Part shown: in pieces, positions 46,925 through 56,191 of the stretch
Position numbering within the stretch: the first letter of the stretch is position 1
How the letters are laid out: each line of letters starts with the position of its first letter
The notes under the pieces: generated by a model
Seen by the model: only the letters and a program-made list of their open reading frames with translations
The model's database searches: none
Told to the model about the DNA's origin: nothing
Origin: RYN-428 sp035551995
Lineage (GTDB): Bacteria > Planctomycetota > Phycisphaerae > Tepidisphaerales > Tepidisphaeraceae
Assembly (NCBI GenBank): GCA_035551995.1
Contig: DASZME010000094.1
Coordinates: forward strand, 115,860-179,859
DNA length: 64,000 nucleotides
Direction: 5' to 3'
Program-made: the position numbers and the translations under genes

Positions 46925-48010
46925 ATGCGATCAGGGAGAATGGCAGACAGACGCAGTGTCGGCAGAGCGGGCGTTGCCGCGAGGCTGCCGCTGTCGGTGA
47001 TGATTTTCTTTACCGGTGCGTTTTCCGTCCGGGCTGACGAAAAACCGGCCGTCACCTGGATCAATGTCACCGCGAACGTCGGGGGCGAAAAATGGGGCTA
47101 TGCCGGCGTGACGTTAATGGCCGCGGTTCCTGGTTCCGACCAGATCATCGCCGGGGTGAGCGAAGCCGGTCTATGGACGACCACCGATTCCGGCAAAGCC
47201 TGGAAAAAACTCGGCGCCAAGGATGCCGTCGCGATCCAAAATCGTCCTTACCAGATCGTCTTCGACCCCACGGACCCAAAAATTTTCTGGGAGAGCGGCA
47301 ATTACAAACCGCCCGGCGTCTTCAAGTCCACCGACGGCGGCGCGACATTCGTTCAACTCGGAAACGCCGCCCATGTGGACGGCATCGGAATCGACTTCAC
47401 CGATCCCGATCGTAAGACCCTGCTCATCGGCCATCACGAGCAAGACCGGAGCATCGAAAAATCCGTCGACGGCGGACAAACCTGGCAAAAGATCGGCGAT
47501 AAGCTTCCAGACCATATCAATTTTTCCAGCGATGTGATCGTGTTCGACGCCAAAACTTTTTTGGTGAACGCCGCCGGCTGGAAACAGGAGAATGGCGCCC
47601 AGCTCCCCTTCGGCATTTACCGAACCGAAGACGCCGGGGCAACGTGGACAAAGGTATCCGACGCCGGCCCAAGCGGCCCCGCGTGCAGGACATCCGACGG
47701 CGCCATCTATTGGCAAACACTATGGGCGGCCGGTTTGGTCAAGAGCGTCAACCAGGGCAAAACGTGGGAAAAACTACCCGGCGTCGTCAAAGCCAATCCC
47801 ATCGAGATCGCCGATAAAAAACTAGTCGCGCCCGTGGAAAAGCAGCTTTATGTTTCCGCCGACGGGGGCAAAACATGGGAAAAACTCGGGCCGGAAATGC
47901 CGTTTAAGCCCAACGGAATCGTCTATGGCTCAAAGGTCCGCGCGATTTATGCATGGCGTTCGACGGAGGCCAAAGAAGACAATGTGATCGCGCGCTGGGA
48001 CATGCCATGA
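46925..48010 (+). CDS. Exported BNR/sialidase-like beta-propeller protein
   Basis: About 361 residues. Export signal (LSVMIFFTGAFSVRA), then repeated BNR/Asp-box motifs of the S-x-D-x-G-x-T-W type: TTDSGKAWKKLG, STDGGATFVQLG, SVDGGQTWQKIG, TEDAGATWTKVS, SVNQGKTWEKLP and SADGGKTWEKLG. This indicates a beta-propeller as in sialidases and VPS10/YCF48-like proteins. No catalytic residues of sialidases are recognised, so binding is as likely as hydrolysis. AGGAG lies 5 bp before the start. Confidence 0.85.
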   Translation: MRSGRMADRRSVGRAGVAARLPLSVMIFFTGAFSVRADEKPAVTWINVTANVGGEKWGYAGVTLMAAVPGSDQIIAGVSEAGLWTTTDSGKAWKKLGAKDAVAIQNRPYQIVFDPTDPKIFWESGNYKPPGVFKSTDGGATFVQLGNAAHVDGIGIDFTDPDRKTLLIGHHEQDRSIEKSVDGGQTWQKIGDKLPDHINFSSDVIVFDAKTFLVNAAGWKQENGAQLPFGIYRTEDAGATWTKVSDAGPSGPACRTSDGAIYWQTLWAAGLVKSVNQGKTWEKLPGVVKANPIEIADKKLVAPVEKQLYVSADGGKTWEKLGPEMPFKPNGIVYGSKVRAIYAWRSTEAKEDNVIARWDMP

Positions 48011-48108
48011 GCGATTCGTGAACGTGCGACCAAAACGCGGGAGTTACTTCGCCCGCACTCCTGAAGGCACGGACGAACGGGTCATGCTCTTGCGAAGTCC
48101 GCGGCGCG

Positions 48109-49116
48109 TCATTTATACGCCGTCGCCGGAACGCCCGATTTTCCCGTCGGAATCTTCGGCCCCGTACCCGGCATAAAGACGCATAACGATTCCCCCACAC
48201 TCAATCGACTCGCGGCCCGCGCATTGATTGCCAGGCGAAGCCGCTGGCGGGTGTCTACTTTTTCCATCGCGAAAATGGCGCCGGCGAATGCCCGCCCGTC
48301 GGCCGGCACGATCGCCACCGTCTCGCCGGGTTTCAGCGCCGTCGCCCGTTGCGATCCGCTCCATGCGATCGAGAGGATCAACGATCCGCTGATCACTTCC
48401 ACGTCGGTGACATAAGCGGGCAAGCCAAGGCGATCCTGATCCCTGACATGCTGGGCTTCCTGAGCGGCGCGCACCGCCGCGTCGCCGGCGCGATCGAAAA
48501 TCTCGACGGCCACCAGCTTGCCGTCTTTTTCGACAAGCTGTTGAATGACTTCATCGCCGATCTTGAGCGAATCGATTGCGCCCGGCGCCGCCGATTTCCA
48601 TACTTTCACGGCGGGGTCAAAAGTAAATTCCTTGTCGATCTCCTTGGTGACTTTTCCCTCTTTATCCTTCTCCTGGCGATGGGTCGAATAGAGATGCTTC
48701 TCCGGATCGATGGCCGTCACCGCCGCGTACCAGCCGTGAAGGGCCGCCACCTGAATGTCGTCTTGAATCGCCCGCGGGTAGGTCCAGTTTCGATCTTCAT
48801 CGACGTACATGAAGAGCATCACATGCTGGCCCGGAAAGTAGTTTTCAAGCTCTCCCCACGAATCGCGGAAGTGCAGTTCGGTATCCTCCTTGATCGGAAT
48901 GCGAACCTCTTTTGCGTCTTTATCCCGCACGACCAAGAGGGTATGCCCCTTGACGTCCACTTCGCGAATCGTGCAGAACGAACGGGCCATCTCGCCGAAA
49001 TAATCGCCTTGAAACTGCGGCTTGGGAAGCTTGTTGGGAGCGGTGGTCTCCGCGAAAGTTGAGCCGGCGATCGTGATTAAGACGAGAGTGATTTTGAGCA
49101 AAGACCGTGAAAGCAT
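48109..49116 (-). CDS. Exported protein of unknown function
   Basis: 335 residues with a signal peptide (LLKITLVLITIAGSTFA, cleavage near residue 22). The mature part consists of several OB- or Ig-like beta segments (GHTLLVVRDKDAKEVRIPI, HVMLFMYVDEDRNWTYPRAI). No catalytic motif recognised. It converges on the BNR protein gene. The first ATG begins a proper signal sequence, with AGGAG overlapping the region just upstream (CAGGAGAAAAATG). Confidence 0.75.
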   Translation of the reverse strand: MLSRSLLKITLVLITIAGSTFAETTAPNKLPKPQFQGDYFGEMARSFCTIREVDVKGHTLLVVRDKDAKEVRIPIKEDTELHFRDSWGELENYFPGQHVMLFMYVDEDRNWTYPRAIQDDIQVAALHGWYAAVTAIDPEKHLYSTHRQEKDKEGKVTKEIDKEFTFDPAVKVWKSAAPGAIDSLKIGDEVIQQLVEKDGKLVAVEIFDRAGDAAVRAAQEAQHVRDQDRLGLPAYVTDVEVISGSLILSIAWSGSQRATALKPGETVAIVPADGRAFAGAIFAMEKVDTRQRLRLAINARAASRLSVGESLCVFMPGTGPKIPTGKSGVPATAYK

Positions 49117-49180
49117 TTTTCTCCTGACGCCTGTGAAATTGGTGGCCTCATGATACCAAATCGGCTTGTGATTGAAAAAA

Positions 49181-50104
49181 TCACGTCGCGTCGCACGTGG
49201 ATTCGCCGGCGATCATTCCCGGCAATTCACTTCTGAGGATTTTCGCCAATTCGCGCAGTGCCGTACCGAAAGGGAAGTGATGCCTCCACGCCAACACCAG
49301 CGTTCGCGATGGCGGCTTGGTTCGGAAATGCCGATAAGCGACCGGCACCGTCGCGGCGAACGGGCCGATCGTGGATAGGTATGGCATCAGCGTGCAACCG
49401 ATTCCGCCGCTGACCATCTGGCGCAGGGTTTCGATCCCGCTGATCTCGAACGCTTCGTCATGACTTCCGCGCAGGCGGCGGCAGATGGCTTGTGCTTGCC
49501 GTTTCATGCAATGTCCTTCCTGCAGCACCAATAGTTTTTCTCCCGACAACTGATCCACTTCCAGCGCGTTGTGCTTCGCGAGAGAATGGTCCGGCGGAAG
49601 CGCCGCGACAAACGGCTCGACATAGATCGGCTCGGATTGGATCGATCCATCCTCGATTGGCCGGGACAGAACGGCGACGTCGATGTGAGCGTGGCGCAGA
49701 CGTTCCAGCAGCGAAGCGGTCATTTCTTCGCGAATATAAAGTCTTAGCCGCGGATGTCGTTCTTTTAGCAGGGGAAGCAGATGCGACAGCAGATATGCCC
49801 CCGCGGTCGGAATGATTCCGATCGTCACCCGGCCAGCAAGAAAATTCGACGCCTCGCGGCCCGTCTCCCGCAGAAGGCGAACTTCATCCAGCACAACCCC
49901 CGCCTGCGCAACGACCGCATTGCCGCGCGGCGTCACCAAAACACGCCCGGTGGCGCGCTCGAATATCTGCACGCCGAGTTCGGCTTCGAGCCGGGCGATC
50001 TGCGTGCTGAGGGTTGGCTGCGTCACGCAACAGCGCGTCGCGGCGGCGCCAAAATGACCGGTTTCGGCCAGAGCGAGAACGTATTCAAGGTCGCGCAGGT
50101 TCAT
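49181..50104 (-). CDS. OxyR-like LysR family regulator
   Basis: 307 residues. N-terminal winged HTH (FGAAATRCCVTQPTLSTQI), then a type 2 periplasmic-binding-like sensor domain. Two Cys residues lie in LQEGHCMKRQAQAIC, the position of OxyR's peroxide-sensing pair, separated by eight residues as in OxyR. This supports a peroxide sensor. No catalase or peroxiredoxin gene is adjacent; the divergent neighbour is a secreted esterase, so its target is probably elsewhere. Start is the first ATG with a family-typical N-terminus. Confidence 0.88.
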   Translation of the reverse strand: MNLRDLEYVLALAETGHFGAAATRCCVTQPTLSTQIARLEAELGVQIFERATGRVLVTPRGNAVVAQAGVVLDEVRLLRETGREASNFLAGRVTIGIIPTAGAYLLSHLLPLLKERHPRLRLYIREEMTASLLERLRHAHIDVAVLSRPIEDGSIQSEPIYVEPFVAALPPDHSLAKHNALEVDQLSGEKLLVLQEGHCMKRQAQAICRRLRGSHDEAFEISGIETLRQMVSGGIGCTLMPYLSTIGPFAATVPVAYRHFRTKPPSRTLVLAWRHHFPFGTALRELAKILRSELPGMIAGESTCDAT

Positions 50105-50386
50105 ATTCGAAGCTCCTGACGCCGCGAGGATGATTGAAGGCGTCTATCGCGCATATTGAAGCGTTGATTCTCCGACGCTGGGGCCGGGCCGTAAAGTCGG
50201 GGTTCGGGTCGATCACGTCAAGAGGCATGCGTGTTCCAAGAAACGCGCCGATGGAAACAGACGCCGGGCGGCATCGCCTGGGTTTTAGGCCGGAGAAGTA
50301 AGATGAAGCGACGGCGTTTAAATTCCGCGGGATAGCGGGCCGGCGACTTATGTTATGATGCGAGCGAAACCAAGGAGCCGCACACC

Positions 50387-51934
50387 ATGATTCGCACCCT
50401 TGCCGCTTTGCGCCGGCTGCTGCCTTTTCCATGGCTGCTTTTCATTTTTGTCGCAAGCGCGGCCGGCGTAAAGCCGCCGGAAGTGGGCGTGCCGGCGGAG
50501 GGCAAGAGCGATCCGCCGATCACGGTTTCGCAAGATACGGCTATTCCGCGCGAAACATTAATCGGTATGTATCGCACCGAACTTGGCGAACGGTTTCATG
50601 TCGAAGACGCCGACAAGCTTTTGGCGGCTCATCAATGGATCGAGCGTTATTTTGACGCGGCCGGCGCCGCGGATCGCAAGCAGGCGGTGCGCGGGCTTGA
50701 GATGTGCGGGCTCGACGCTGGCGTCATTGGACGTATCGTTCGCCTTCGCATGCGATGGCCGGCGCTGGAGGGGGGCGTTTACTACGTGAATGAAAAGCGG
50801 GGGCCTCTGGAGGTGCGGTATTTTCTTGGCGTACCTGCCGGGTATGACCGGACGAAACCTTGGCCGCTGGTGGTGAAACTGGCGCCGGTGAATCCATTCC
50901 TCGTTCAGCCGCCGCCGGACGCGGATGCGGTGGTGAAAATTTACAACGACTGGATACGCGATGAATTGACTCGTCACTCCGACGCGCTGGTGCTCATGCC
51001 GCTGCTCAATCTCGATGAGCTTTATGGGCCGAGCTATGCGGGGATGAACAACGTGATGCAGCCGCTGTTTCACGCGGCCGATCGCGTCAATATCGACCCC
51101 GCCCGCGTTTATCTGATTGGCCATTCGACCGGCGGTCATGCGACATGGAACTTGGCGTTGCAATACCCGACCTATTTTGCCGCGATCGCGCCGTTGGCCG
51201 GCGGAGCGTCGCAGGATTGGCAGCGGTTGCGGCTGGTCAATCTGCGCAACGTGCTGCCGGTGGTTTGGGCCGACGCGAAGGATGACGTGGTCAAGCCTGA
51301 AAGTTCGCGGAGCATCGTGGCGGTGATGCGGAATCTAAAGCTGGCGGTTGATTACGTCGAGACAAAAAATTTCGGCCACGCTCCGCCGGAGATGGTCGCC
51401 GACGAACGATACAAGACGATGCGCGCCCGCGTGCGCGATCTGTATCCGGCTTGGGTGACAATTCAATCCAATCGGCCCGACGTGATTTTTAACCGCAACG
51501 ATTGGATTCAAATCTGGCAGGAAACCGATCCCGGCAAAGAGAGCCGGATGATCTTTCGGCATGGCGGGGGCCATATGGTCGTCACCAGGAACAGCGCCAG
51601 GATCGATGCCCGCTACGAAGGAAATTCCATCGATCTGACGCTCGACAACGTCGAATCGTTGCGGATCTATTTGAATGACCGCATGGTCGATTTCGATAAG
51701 CCGATCAAAGTCCATCTGAATAAGAAGCGCACGATCGAAGGGTATGCGCATCGGAACATCGAGCAGATGATGAACGACCAGATTTTCCTTGGGCGCGGAT
51801 GGCGGTATTACTCGGCCGTGCTGGACATTGATTTGACCGATCCCTCGGCCGCGACGCGGCCTTCGACAAATCCTTCGACCCGCGCGACGACCCGGCCATC
51901 GCGCACTGGCAAAATTATCATCGGACCAAGTTAA
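50387..51934 (+). CDS. Secreted alpha/beta-hydrolase esterase
   Basis: 515 residues. Export signal (FPWLLFIFVASAAG), then an alpha/beta-hydrolase domain (about 135-345) with the nucleophile elbow GHSTGGHA and DDVVKPESS-like acid loop and a His in FGHAPPEM. A C-terminal beta-rich part and a Thr/Ser/Arg-rich low-complexity tail (ATRPSTNPSTRATTRPS) follow. This plan is common in planctomycete peptidase-S9/esterase-like secreted enzymes; the substrate is unknown. AGGAG 9 bp upstream. A strong terminator in repeat copy 5 follows. Confidence 0.85.
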   Translation: MIRTLAALRRLLPFPWLLFIFVASAAGVKPPEVGVPAEGKSDPPITVSQDTAIPRETLIGMYRTELGERFHVEDADKLLAAHQWIERYFDAAGAADRKQAVRGLEMCGLDAGVIGRIVRLRMRWPALEGGVYYVNEKRGPLEVRYFLGVPAGYDRTKPWPLVVKLAPVNPFLVQPPPDADAVVKIYNDWIRDELTRHSDALVLMPLLNLDELYGPSYAGMNNVMQPLFHAADRVNIDPARVYLIGHSTGGHATWNLALQYPTYFAAIAPLAGGASQDWQRLRLVNLRNVLPVVWADAKDDVVKPESSRSIVAVMRNLKLAVDYVETKNFGHAPPEMVADERYKTMRARVRDLYPAWVTIQSNRPDVIFNRNDWIQIWQETDPGKESRMIFRHGGGHMVVTRNSARIDARYEGNSIDLTLDNVESLRIYLNDRMVDFDKPIKVHLNKKRTIEGYAHRNIEQMMNDQIFLGRGWRYYSAVLDIDLTDPSAATRPSTNPSTRATTRPSRTGKIIIGPS

Positions 51935-51994
51935 GGCACTTCGGCTCCTTCTCTCTAAGCGAAGGGTTTGTTGAGGGTGCAGTGTTCACACTCA

Positions 51995-52096
51995 GAGCAT
52001 TTATCAAATTGTTCGCGCGTTTCTGCGTTTAGTGGCCCCGCTTGCGGGGCGTTTTTTTCGCGATGCAAGGTCGCCTCGCCACCATGAGAAATGCTC
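51995..52096 (+). repeat. Dispersed palindromic element, copy 5 (best preserved)
   Basis: 102 bp. Ends are exact inverted repeats, GAGCATTT (51995-52002) and AAATGCTC (52089-52096). The centre has GTTTAGTGG, the perfect palindrome GCCCCGC-TT-GCGGGGC (52035-52050) and a run of seven T (52052-52058), which is also an intrinsic terminator for the esterase gene. No ORF. Confidence 0.85.
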
Positions 52097-52235
52097 CACG
52101 GTTGTCATTCGGACAAATCGTCCGAGAAATTTTTGCCAGCTGGGCGGTCTGGCCGAGCGCGCCCGGCGCTCCCTTGGACATCTCAATTGCGGGAAGTGGG
52201 AACCGTAATGACCCCGTTTTTTGTAGCGAGCGGCG

Positions 52236-54161
52236 TTACGCGCTCAATTGGTCGCGAAGCGCCGCGGATCGGCTTGCAAGCGACTGCATCCGGTCGTGGG
52301 CGGCGCGAATTGGACCCGTCAGTTCATCGAGCCATTTCAGCGTCTGGGCGGCGAGGTTCAGCGACGCGTCGGAAAAATCGGTCGCCCGCCAGCGCGACAT
52401 GATCCGGCTGACCTTGCGCTGCGTGTTCCATCGCAGGGCCAGCCACAGGACCGCATAATAGATGATCAAAAAGCCCGCGCTTTTCAGCAGATAATCGACG
52501 CCAAGCACGCCGACGGCCAAGCCAAGCAAATACTTCCAGGCTCTCCAAATCGATGGATCATAAATCGGCAGAATCTTGCTGAGGATCGGCTGGATGAACG
52601 GAAACCAGAGCAGCGCCCCGATGGTAAGGAGCCAGCGGATCGGCGCGCCAAGGCTCAGCCGCCGGCGGCTGAAGCGCTCGCGGGCGGCGGCGCGCTGCCG
52701 ATCGACGGTGTCGGCCAGGGCGCGGCGCAACGATGCGTCGGCCAAGTCGGCCGGCATGGTCTCCCAGAGTTTGTTGTGTGGATAGAGCGCCGCGACGGCC
52801 GGCTGCGATTGCCGCAACTGCGCGAAGGCGGATTGCAGGAGGTTTGAGGCCGATTCTCCGGTTTCCGTGAACGCGGCGGCGACAATCGCCTCGGCGCCTT
52901 GCATCGGCGTCGCGGCGCGCGAAACGGCGCTGCGCATCAGCACGAAGATCGGTTGAAGCAGCGTGTGCATCAAATTGACGATCGGCCAGCGTGCGACGCG
53001 ATCCTGAAGAATGTCGTCGGCGATCGCCATTCTTGTGGCGGGATCGTCCATCAAGCGCGGGATCACCCGTTCCAGCACGGGGCCGCCCACTTTCGCCGCG
53101 ATCAATTCCCCGGCGTCGGCGGCGAGCTGCGACAGGCGCTGGGCGCGCGCCGCAAGTTGCCGCTCATCGAGCCAAGCGAGCAGCGCGCGGTCCTGCCGCG
53201 CGGCCGCCAGTTTTTTGCTGTCGCGAACCACGTCGGCGGTCTTCTGGCGGGATAGTAATTCGCGCAACGCCGGCAACTCAAACCGCGTTGGATTTCTGGC
53301 GCTGATCAGATAGACGTACGGCTTCTCCGAAAGCTTCAAGGTGCTCGCGACCCGATCAGCATAGTCGGCGCGAAGCTCCTGAAGCGGAGAGGTTTCGACG
53401 GCGGGGCGGGCCGGTTTTAGCGGGCGGCCGATCGCGGGCGGGATTTGCGATTCATCGTCGGCGTCGAGATCCCACGGCGTGGAAGCGGCGCGAGGCGCGG
53501 CCGCCACGACGATTTCGTCGTCGTCCTCGTGCGGCGGCGGTAAACGCCCGGGCGCGAGGGCGCCGTGCAGTTGATCCACTTTATTCAGACAGAAGATGAA
53601 GTTGCCTGGCGTGTTTCCCTCGGCCACGCGCGCCAGCATCCGCTGCGGTTGCTGGTCGGCGTATTTTTCGACGCTCGCGACCCAGATCGGATAGAGAAGA
53701 TGCCGCAACATCGTCCGCGTCAATTCCAGGTGCGATGCGTATCGGCTGTCGATGTCGGGAAGATCGAGCAAGACCTGCCGGCGCAGGCGTTCGAGATCGT
53801 GCGTCACGATCTGATAATGGCCCGGCGCCACGCGCTCGAGCAAGCTCCACAACGCCTGCTGCTGCGAGGTGTGCGCATAGGCGATGACCATTTCCGTGCC
53901 GGCGCCGTGTGAGGTGACGGCGGTGATCGGCTTGCCGACCAGGGCGTTGACAAGCGCGCTTTTACCGACGTCTTTTCCGCCGATCAGTCCGACAAGATAA
54001 AAGCCGGTTTCGTCGGCGGCAGCGAGCGCCGAATCGGCGAGAACCGGCGCATCGTCATCGAGCAATTCCGGCGCGGGGGCGCCGGTCAAATCCATCGTTT
54101 CACGGACAAGTTGTTCGAGTGCCGGGCTCATTGTTTGGAATGCTAGCGGGTGGCCGGTCAT
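52236..54161 (-). CDS. Dynamin-like GTPase, second of a tandem pair
   Basis: About 641 residues. G1 motif GGKDVGKSALV (about residues 58-68), a G3-like LLDLPDID and G4 NKVD in FCLNKVDQLHG. A long helical middle region, then hydrophobic segments near the C-terminus (LLTIGALLWFPFIQPILS and AGFLIIYYAVLWLALRW), so it is membrane-associated. The start (MTGHPLAFQ) is 10 bp after the stop of the upstream GTPase; other ATGs exist. Pairing suggests a heteromeric membrane-remodelling complex, as known for bacterial dynamin-like pairs; no family name was recognised. Confidence 0.8.
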   Translation of the reverse strand: MTGHPLAFQTMSPALEQLVRETMDLTGAPAPELLDDDAPVLADSALAAADETGFYLVGLIGGKDVGKSALVNALVGKPITAVTSHGAGTEMVIAYAHTSQQQALWSLLERVAPGHYQIVTHDLERLRRQVLLDLPDIDSRYASHLELTRTMLRHLLYPIWVASVEKYADQQPQRMLARVAEGNTPGNFIFCLNKVDQLHGALAPGRLPPPHEDDDEIVVAAAPRAASTPWDLDADDESQIPPAIGRPLKPARPAVETSPLQELRADYADRVASTLKLSEKPYVYLISARNPTRFELPALRELLSRQKTADVVRDSKKLAAARQDRALLAWLDERQLAARAQRLSQLAADAGELIAAKVGGPVLERVIPRLMDDPATRMAIADDILQDRVARWPIVNLMHTLLQPIFVLMRSAVSRAATPMQGAEAIVAAAFTETGESASNLLQSAFAQLRQSQPAVAALYPHNKLWETMPADLADASLRRALADTVDRQRAAARERFSRRRLSLGAPIRWLLTIGALLWFPFIQPILSKILPIYDPSIWRAWKYLLGLAVGVLGVDYLLKSAGFLIIYYAVLWLALRWNTQRKVSRIMSRWRATDFSDASLNLAAQTLKWLDELTGPIRAAHDRMQSLASRSAALRDQLSA

Positions 54162-54171
54162 ATCGCACTGA

Positions 54172-55932
54172 TCATGTTTCGGATTCACAGCCGGCGGCTT
54201 TGGCCAACTCATTGCCGGCTCGATCCAGTTGCTCGAGGTTTGCCGACGAAACGGCCTGCTTTTGAATCCACGCGCAGGTCTTTTGAATCTGTTCGTGCGC
54301 CAGGCGGGTGAAACGATCGGCGATCCGGGAGTTGGCCGTACGCGTGTGGACGGCCACTTCGTTGCTTAACCGTTCGGTCAGCCAGGTGGCTAACGTGTAG
54401 CCGCCCAGGACAAGCAGGTCGGTGCCGAAAAGCGCGTGGTGGGCGATGAGGCCGATCGCCAAGAGATAGGGGGCGGCTTCGGTCATCGAAGTGAGCTTCT
54501 TTCCGCCGGGCAAATATTTGAGAAGCGACTGCAGCGCCCGCGTATCCCAGGGCGTGGCGTTCCAGCGCTTTTCCAGCCAGTTGCGCAATTCGGCCAGTTC
54601 TTCCTCGGCGATGCGCCCCGCGTCGGCGGGGGCGATTCGCGACGACGCATACGCTTCGTCCCCGGCGCCGATCCATTTTTGCGCGACGGGGCTGGCTCCT
54701 AATACATCGTCGATCCGGCTCTGCAAGACGGAGAATTGATCGGTCAGCACCGCCTTGAAGTCTGGAACTTCGCGTGATTTTCCCCCGTCGCCGGGAAAAA
54801 AGGACGCGGCCGACGCTTCGCCGCGCATGACGTAATCCCACGCCGCGCGCGGCAATCGCACCAGCATCGCCGGCGCGTGTCTCACGCGCTCGAGCACGCG
54901 CTGGGGACCCATGAGATACAACACGCTTCGTTGTTGCAGCCGGCGCTCGAGGTCTTGCGTGACGGGATTGACGTCTACGCCGAGGGCGGGCGTTTCCATA
55001 TCGCGCAGCGCCTCGACCAGCCGATCGGCTTCCTTGCGATGGATGCGCAGGGGATCGAGAATTTGGTCCTTGAATCGGCTCAACAAGTCCGCCGCGCGAA
55101 ACTGCGCGCCCGGCGCGGAATCGTACGGTTCGGCGCTCAATCGGATGATCGACTCTCGAAGCGACGCGAGGTCTTCCCCGGCCGGCGGCTGGTAGGTCGA
55201 ATCGTCCCGCGGAATGACGAAAACCTGCGGCGAATCGGATCGGAAATAACCGGCAAGCTGTTTTCGATAGTCTTCGACGACCGCCTGCTCTTCGCATTTA
55301 TTCATGACGAAGCGCGCCGGGATCGCGTACCGCGCCGCCAGGCGGTAGTAGGGAAGCAATTCGGTCATCTGATATTTTTCCGGCGTGACCAGAAACACCA
55401 GCGCCTGCGCCCATCGAAAGGCGCGATCGGCCTCGGCGTGATGGGCGCGTTGATCGCCGTCCAGATCGGGCGTGTCGGCGATCACCGCGGCGCCAAGCAG
55501 CGAATCCGCCTGCATCAACACGCCCAGCGCCGTTCCGGCGACGATCAGGAGCGATCCATTGTTGCCGCGCGCCGGAAGCCGGTCGGCGCCGACGGCGCTC
55601 CGCTCCACGCCGAGCCATCCGTCCGGCACATCCGCCGTATCGCGGGCCACGGCGACGATGCCGCTGGTAAACGTGCGGCGGAAATTCGTCGCCGACACGA
55701 CGACGCCGAGCAGGCGGTTCACCAGCGTGCTCTTGCCGGTTCCGGTTCCGCCGATGACGGCCAGCAACATTGGCTTGGCCTGGTCGCGCGGACGCAGATG
55801 AAATTTCAACGCGGCGGCGTCGGAACGCCATCGCTCGATCGCCGGTTTCATCGACGGCGAAATCGCCGCGCAGTCCAGCGCGCGACCGAGCCGGCCGAGC
55901 GAGAGGTCGATGGAGTCGTTGCGCGTTGGCAT
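54172..55932 (-). CDS. Dynamin-like GTPase, first of a tandem pair
   Basis: About 586 residues from the ATG at 55932 (MPTRNDSIDLSLG); the longer frame is unlikely. G1 GGTGTGKSTLV (about residues 51-61), a Thr in TSGIVAVARD as G2, DTPDLDGDQ as G3, and NKCEEQ in place of the usual NKxD as G4. C-terminal helices include a hydrophobic pair (YLLAIGLIAHHALFGTDLLVL). With the gene 10 bp downstream it forms a two-gene unit. The pattern fits bacterial dynamin-like or stress GTPase families; the role is unknown. Confidence 0.8.
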   Translation of the reverse strand: MPTRNDSIDLSLGRLGRALDCAAISPSMKPAIERWRSDAAALKFHLRPRDQAKPMLLAVIGGTGTGKSTLVNRLLGVVVSATNFRRTFTSGIVAVARDTADVPDGWLGVERSAVGADRLPARGNNGSLLIVAGTALGVLMQADSLLGAAVIADTPDLDGDQRAHHAEADRAFRWAQALVFLVTPEKYQMTELLPYYRLAARYAIPARFVMNKCEEQAVVEDYRKQLAGYFRSDSPQVFVIPRDDSTYQPPAGEDLASLRESIIRLSAEPYDSAPGAQFRAADLLSRFKDQILDPLRIHRKEADRLVEALRDMETPALGVDVNPVTQDLERRLQQRSVLYLMGPQRVLERVRHAPAMLVRLPRAAWDYVMRGEASAASFFPGDGGKSREVPDFKAVLTDQFSVLQSRIDDVLGASPVAQKWIGAGDEAYASSRIAPADAGRIAEEELAELRNWLEKRWNATPWDTRALQSLLKYLPGGKKLTSMTEAAPYLLAIGLIAHHALFGTDLLVLGGYTLATWLTERLSNEVAVHTRTANSRIADRFTRLAHEQIQKTCAWIQKQAVSSANLEQLDRAGNELAKAAGCESET

Positions 55933-56062
55933 GGGTGGATGTATCCGGACGCTCCGTAAAACGATGATTCCCGGCGGGGATTGTTGATGGGGGTATGGAG
56001 ATTTGCAACTGGGAGAGCTATACATGCGTCGCAGCGCGCTTGATGACTTTTTTTGGCACACG

Positions 56063-56103
56063 CGTCTCGCCTGTGTCTTTCGGCAAAGGACACGGGCGAG
56101 ACG
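56063..56103. repeat. Palindromic GTCTCGCC / GGCGAGAC repeat
   Basis: CGTCTCGCCTGTGTC (56063-56077) pairs with GACACGGGCGAGACG (56089-56103), one G.U pair, 11-nt loop. It is a copy of the common intergenic palindrome whose translation yields peptides of the GTGVSPV / HGRDARAT type. It lies between the dynamin-like pair and the HigA-like gene. Confidence 0.7.
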
Positions 56104-56191
56104 TCTGCGCTACGAGAGCGATTCTCAAGCTCGAAGCGCGGTGCGGACGCTACAAAATTCAACCGCCCTTCAGCGCAGGACTATTCTATAG

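Noticed and set aside
46792..47037. A small open frame beginning ATGA-coupled to the pseudopilin-like gene
   Set aside because: Runs into the start of the BNR protein gene, which has a better ribosome site; composition not protein-like.
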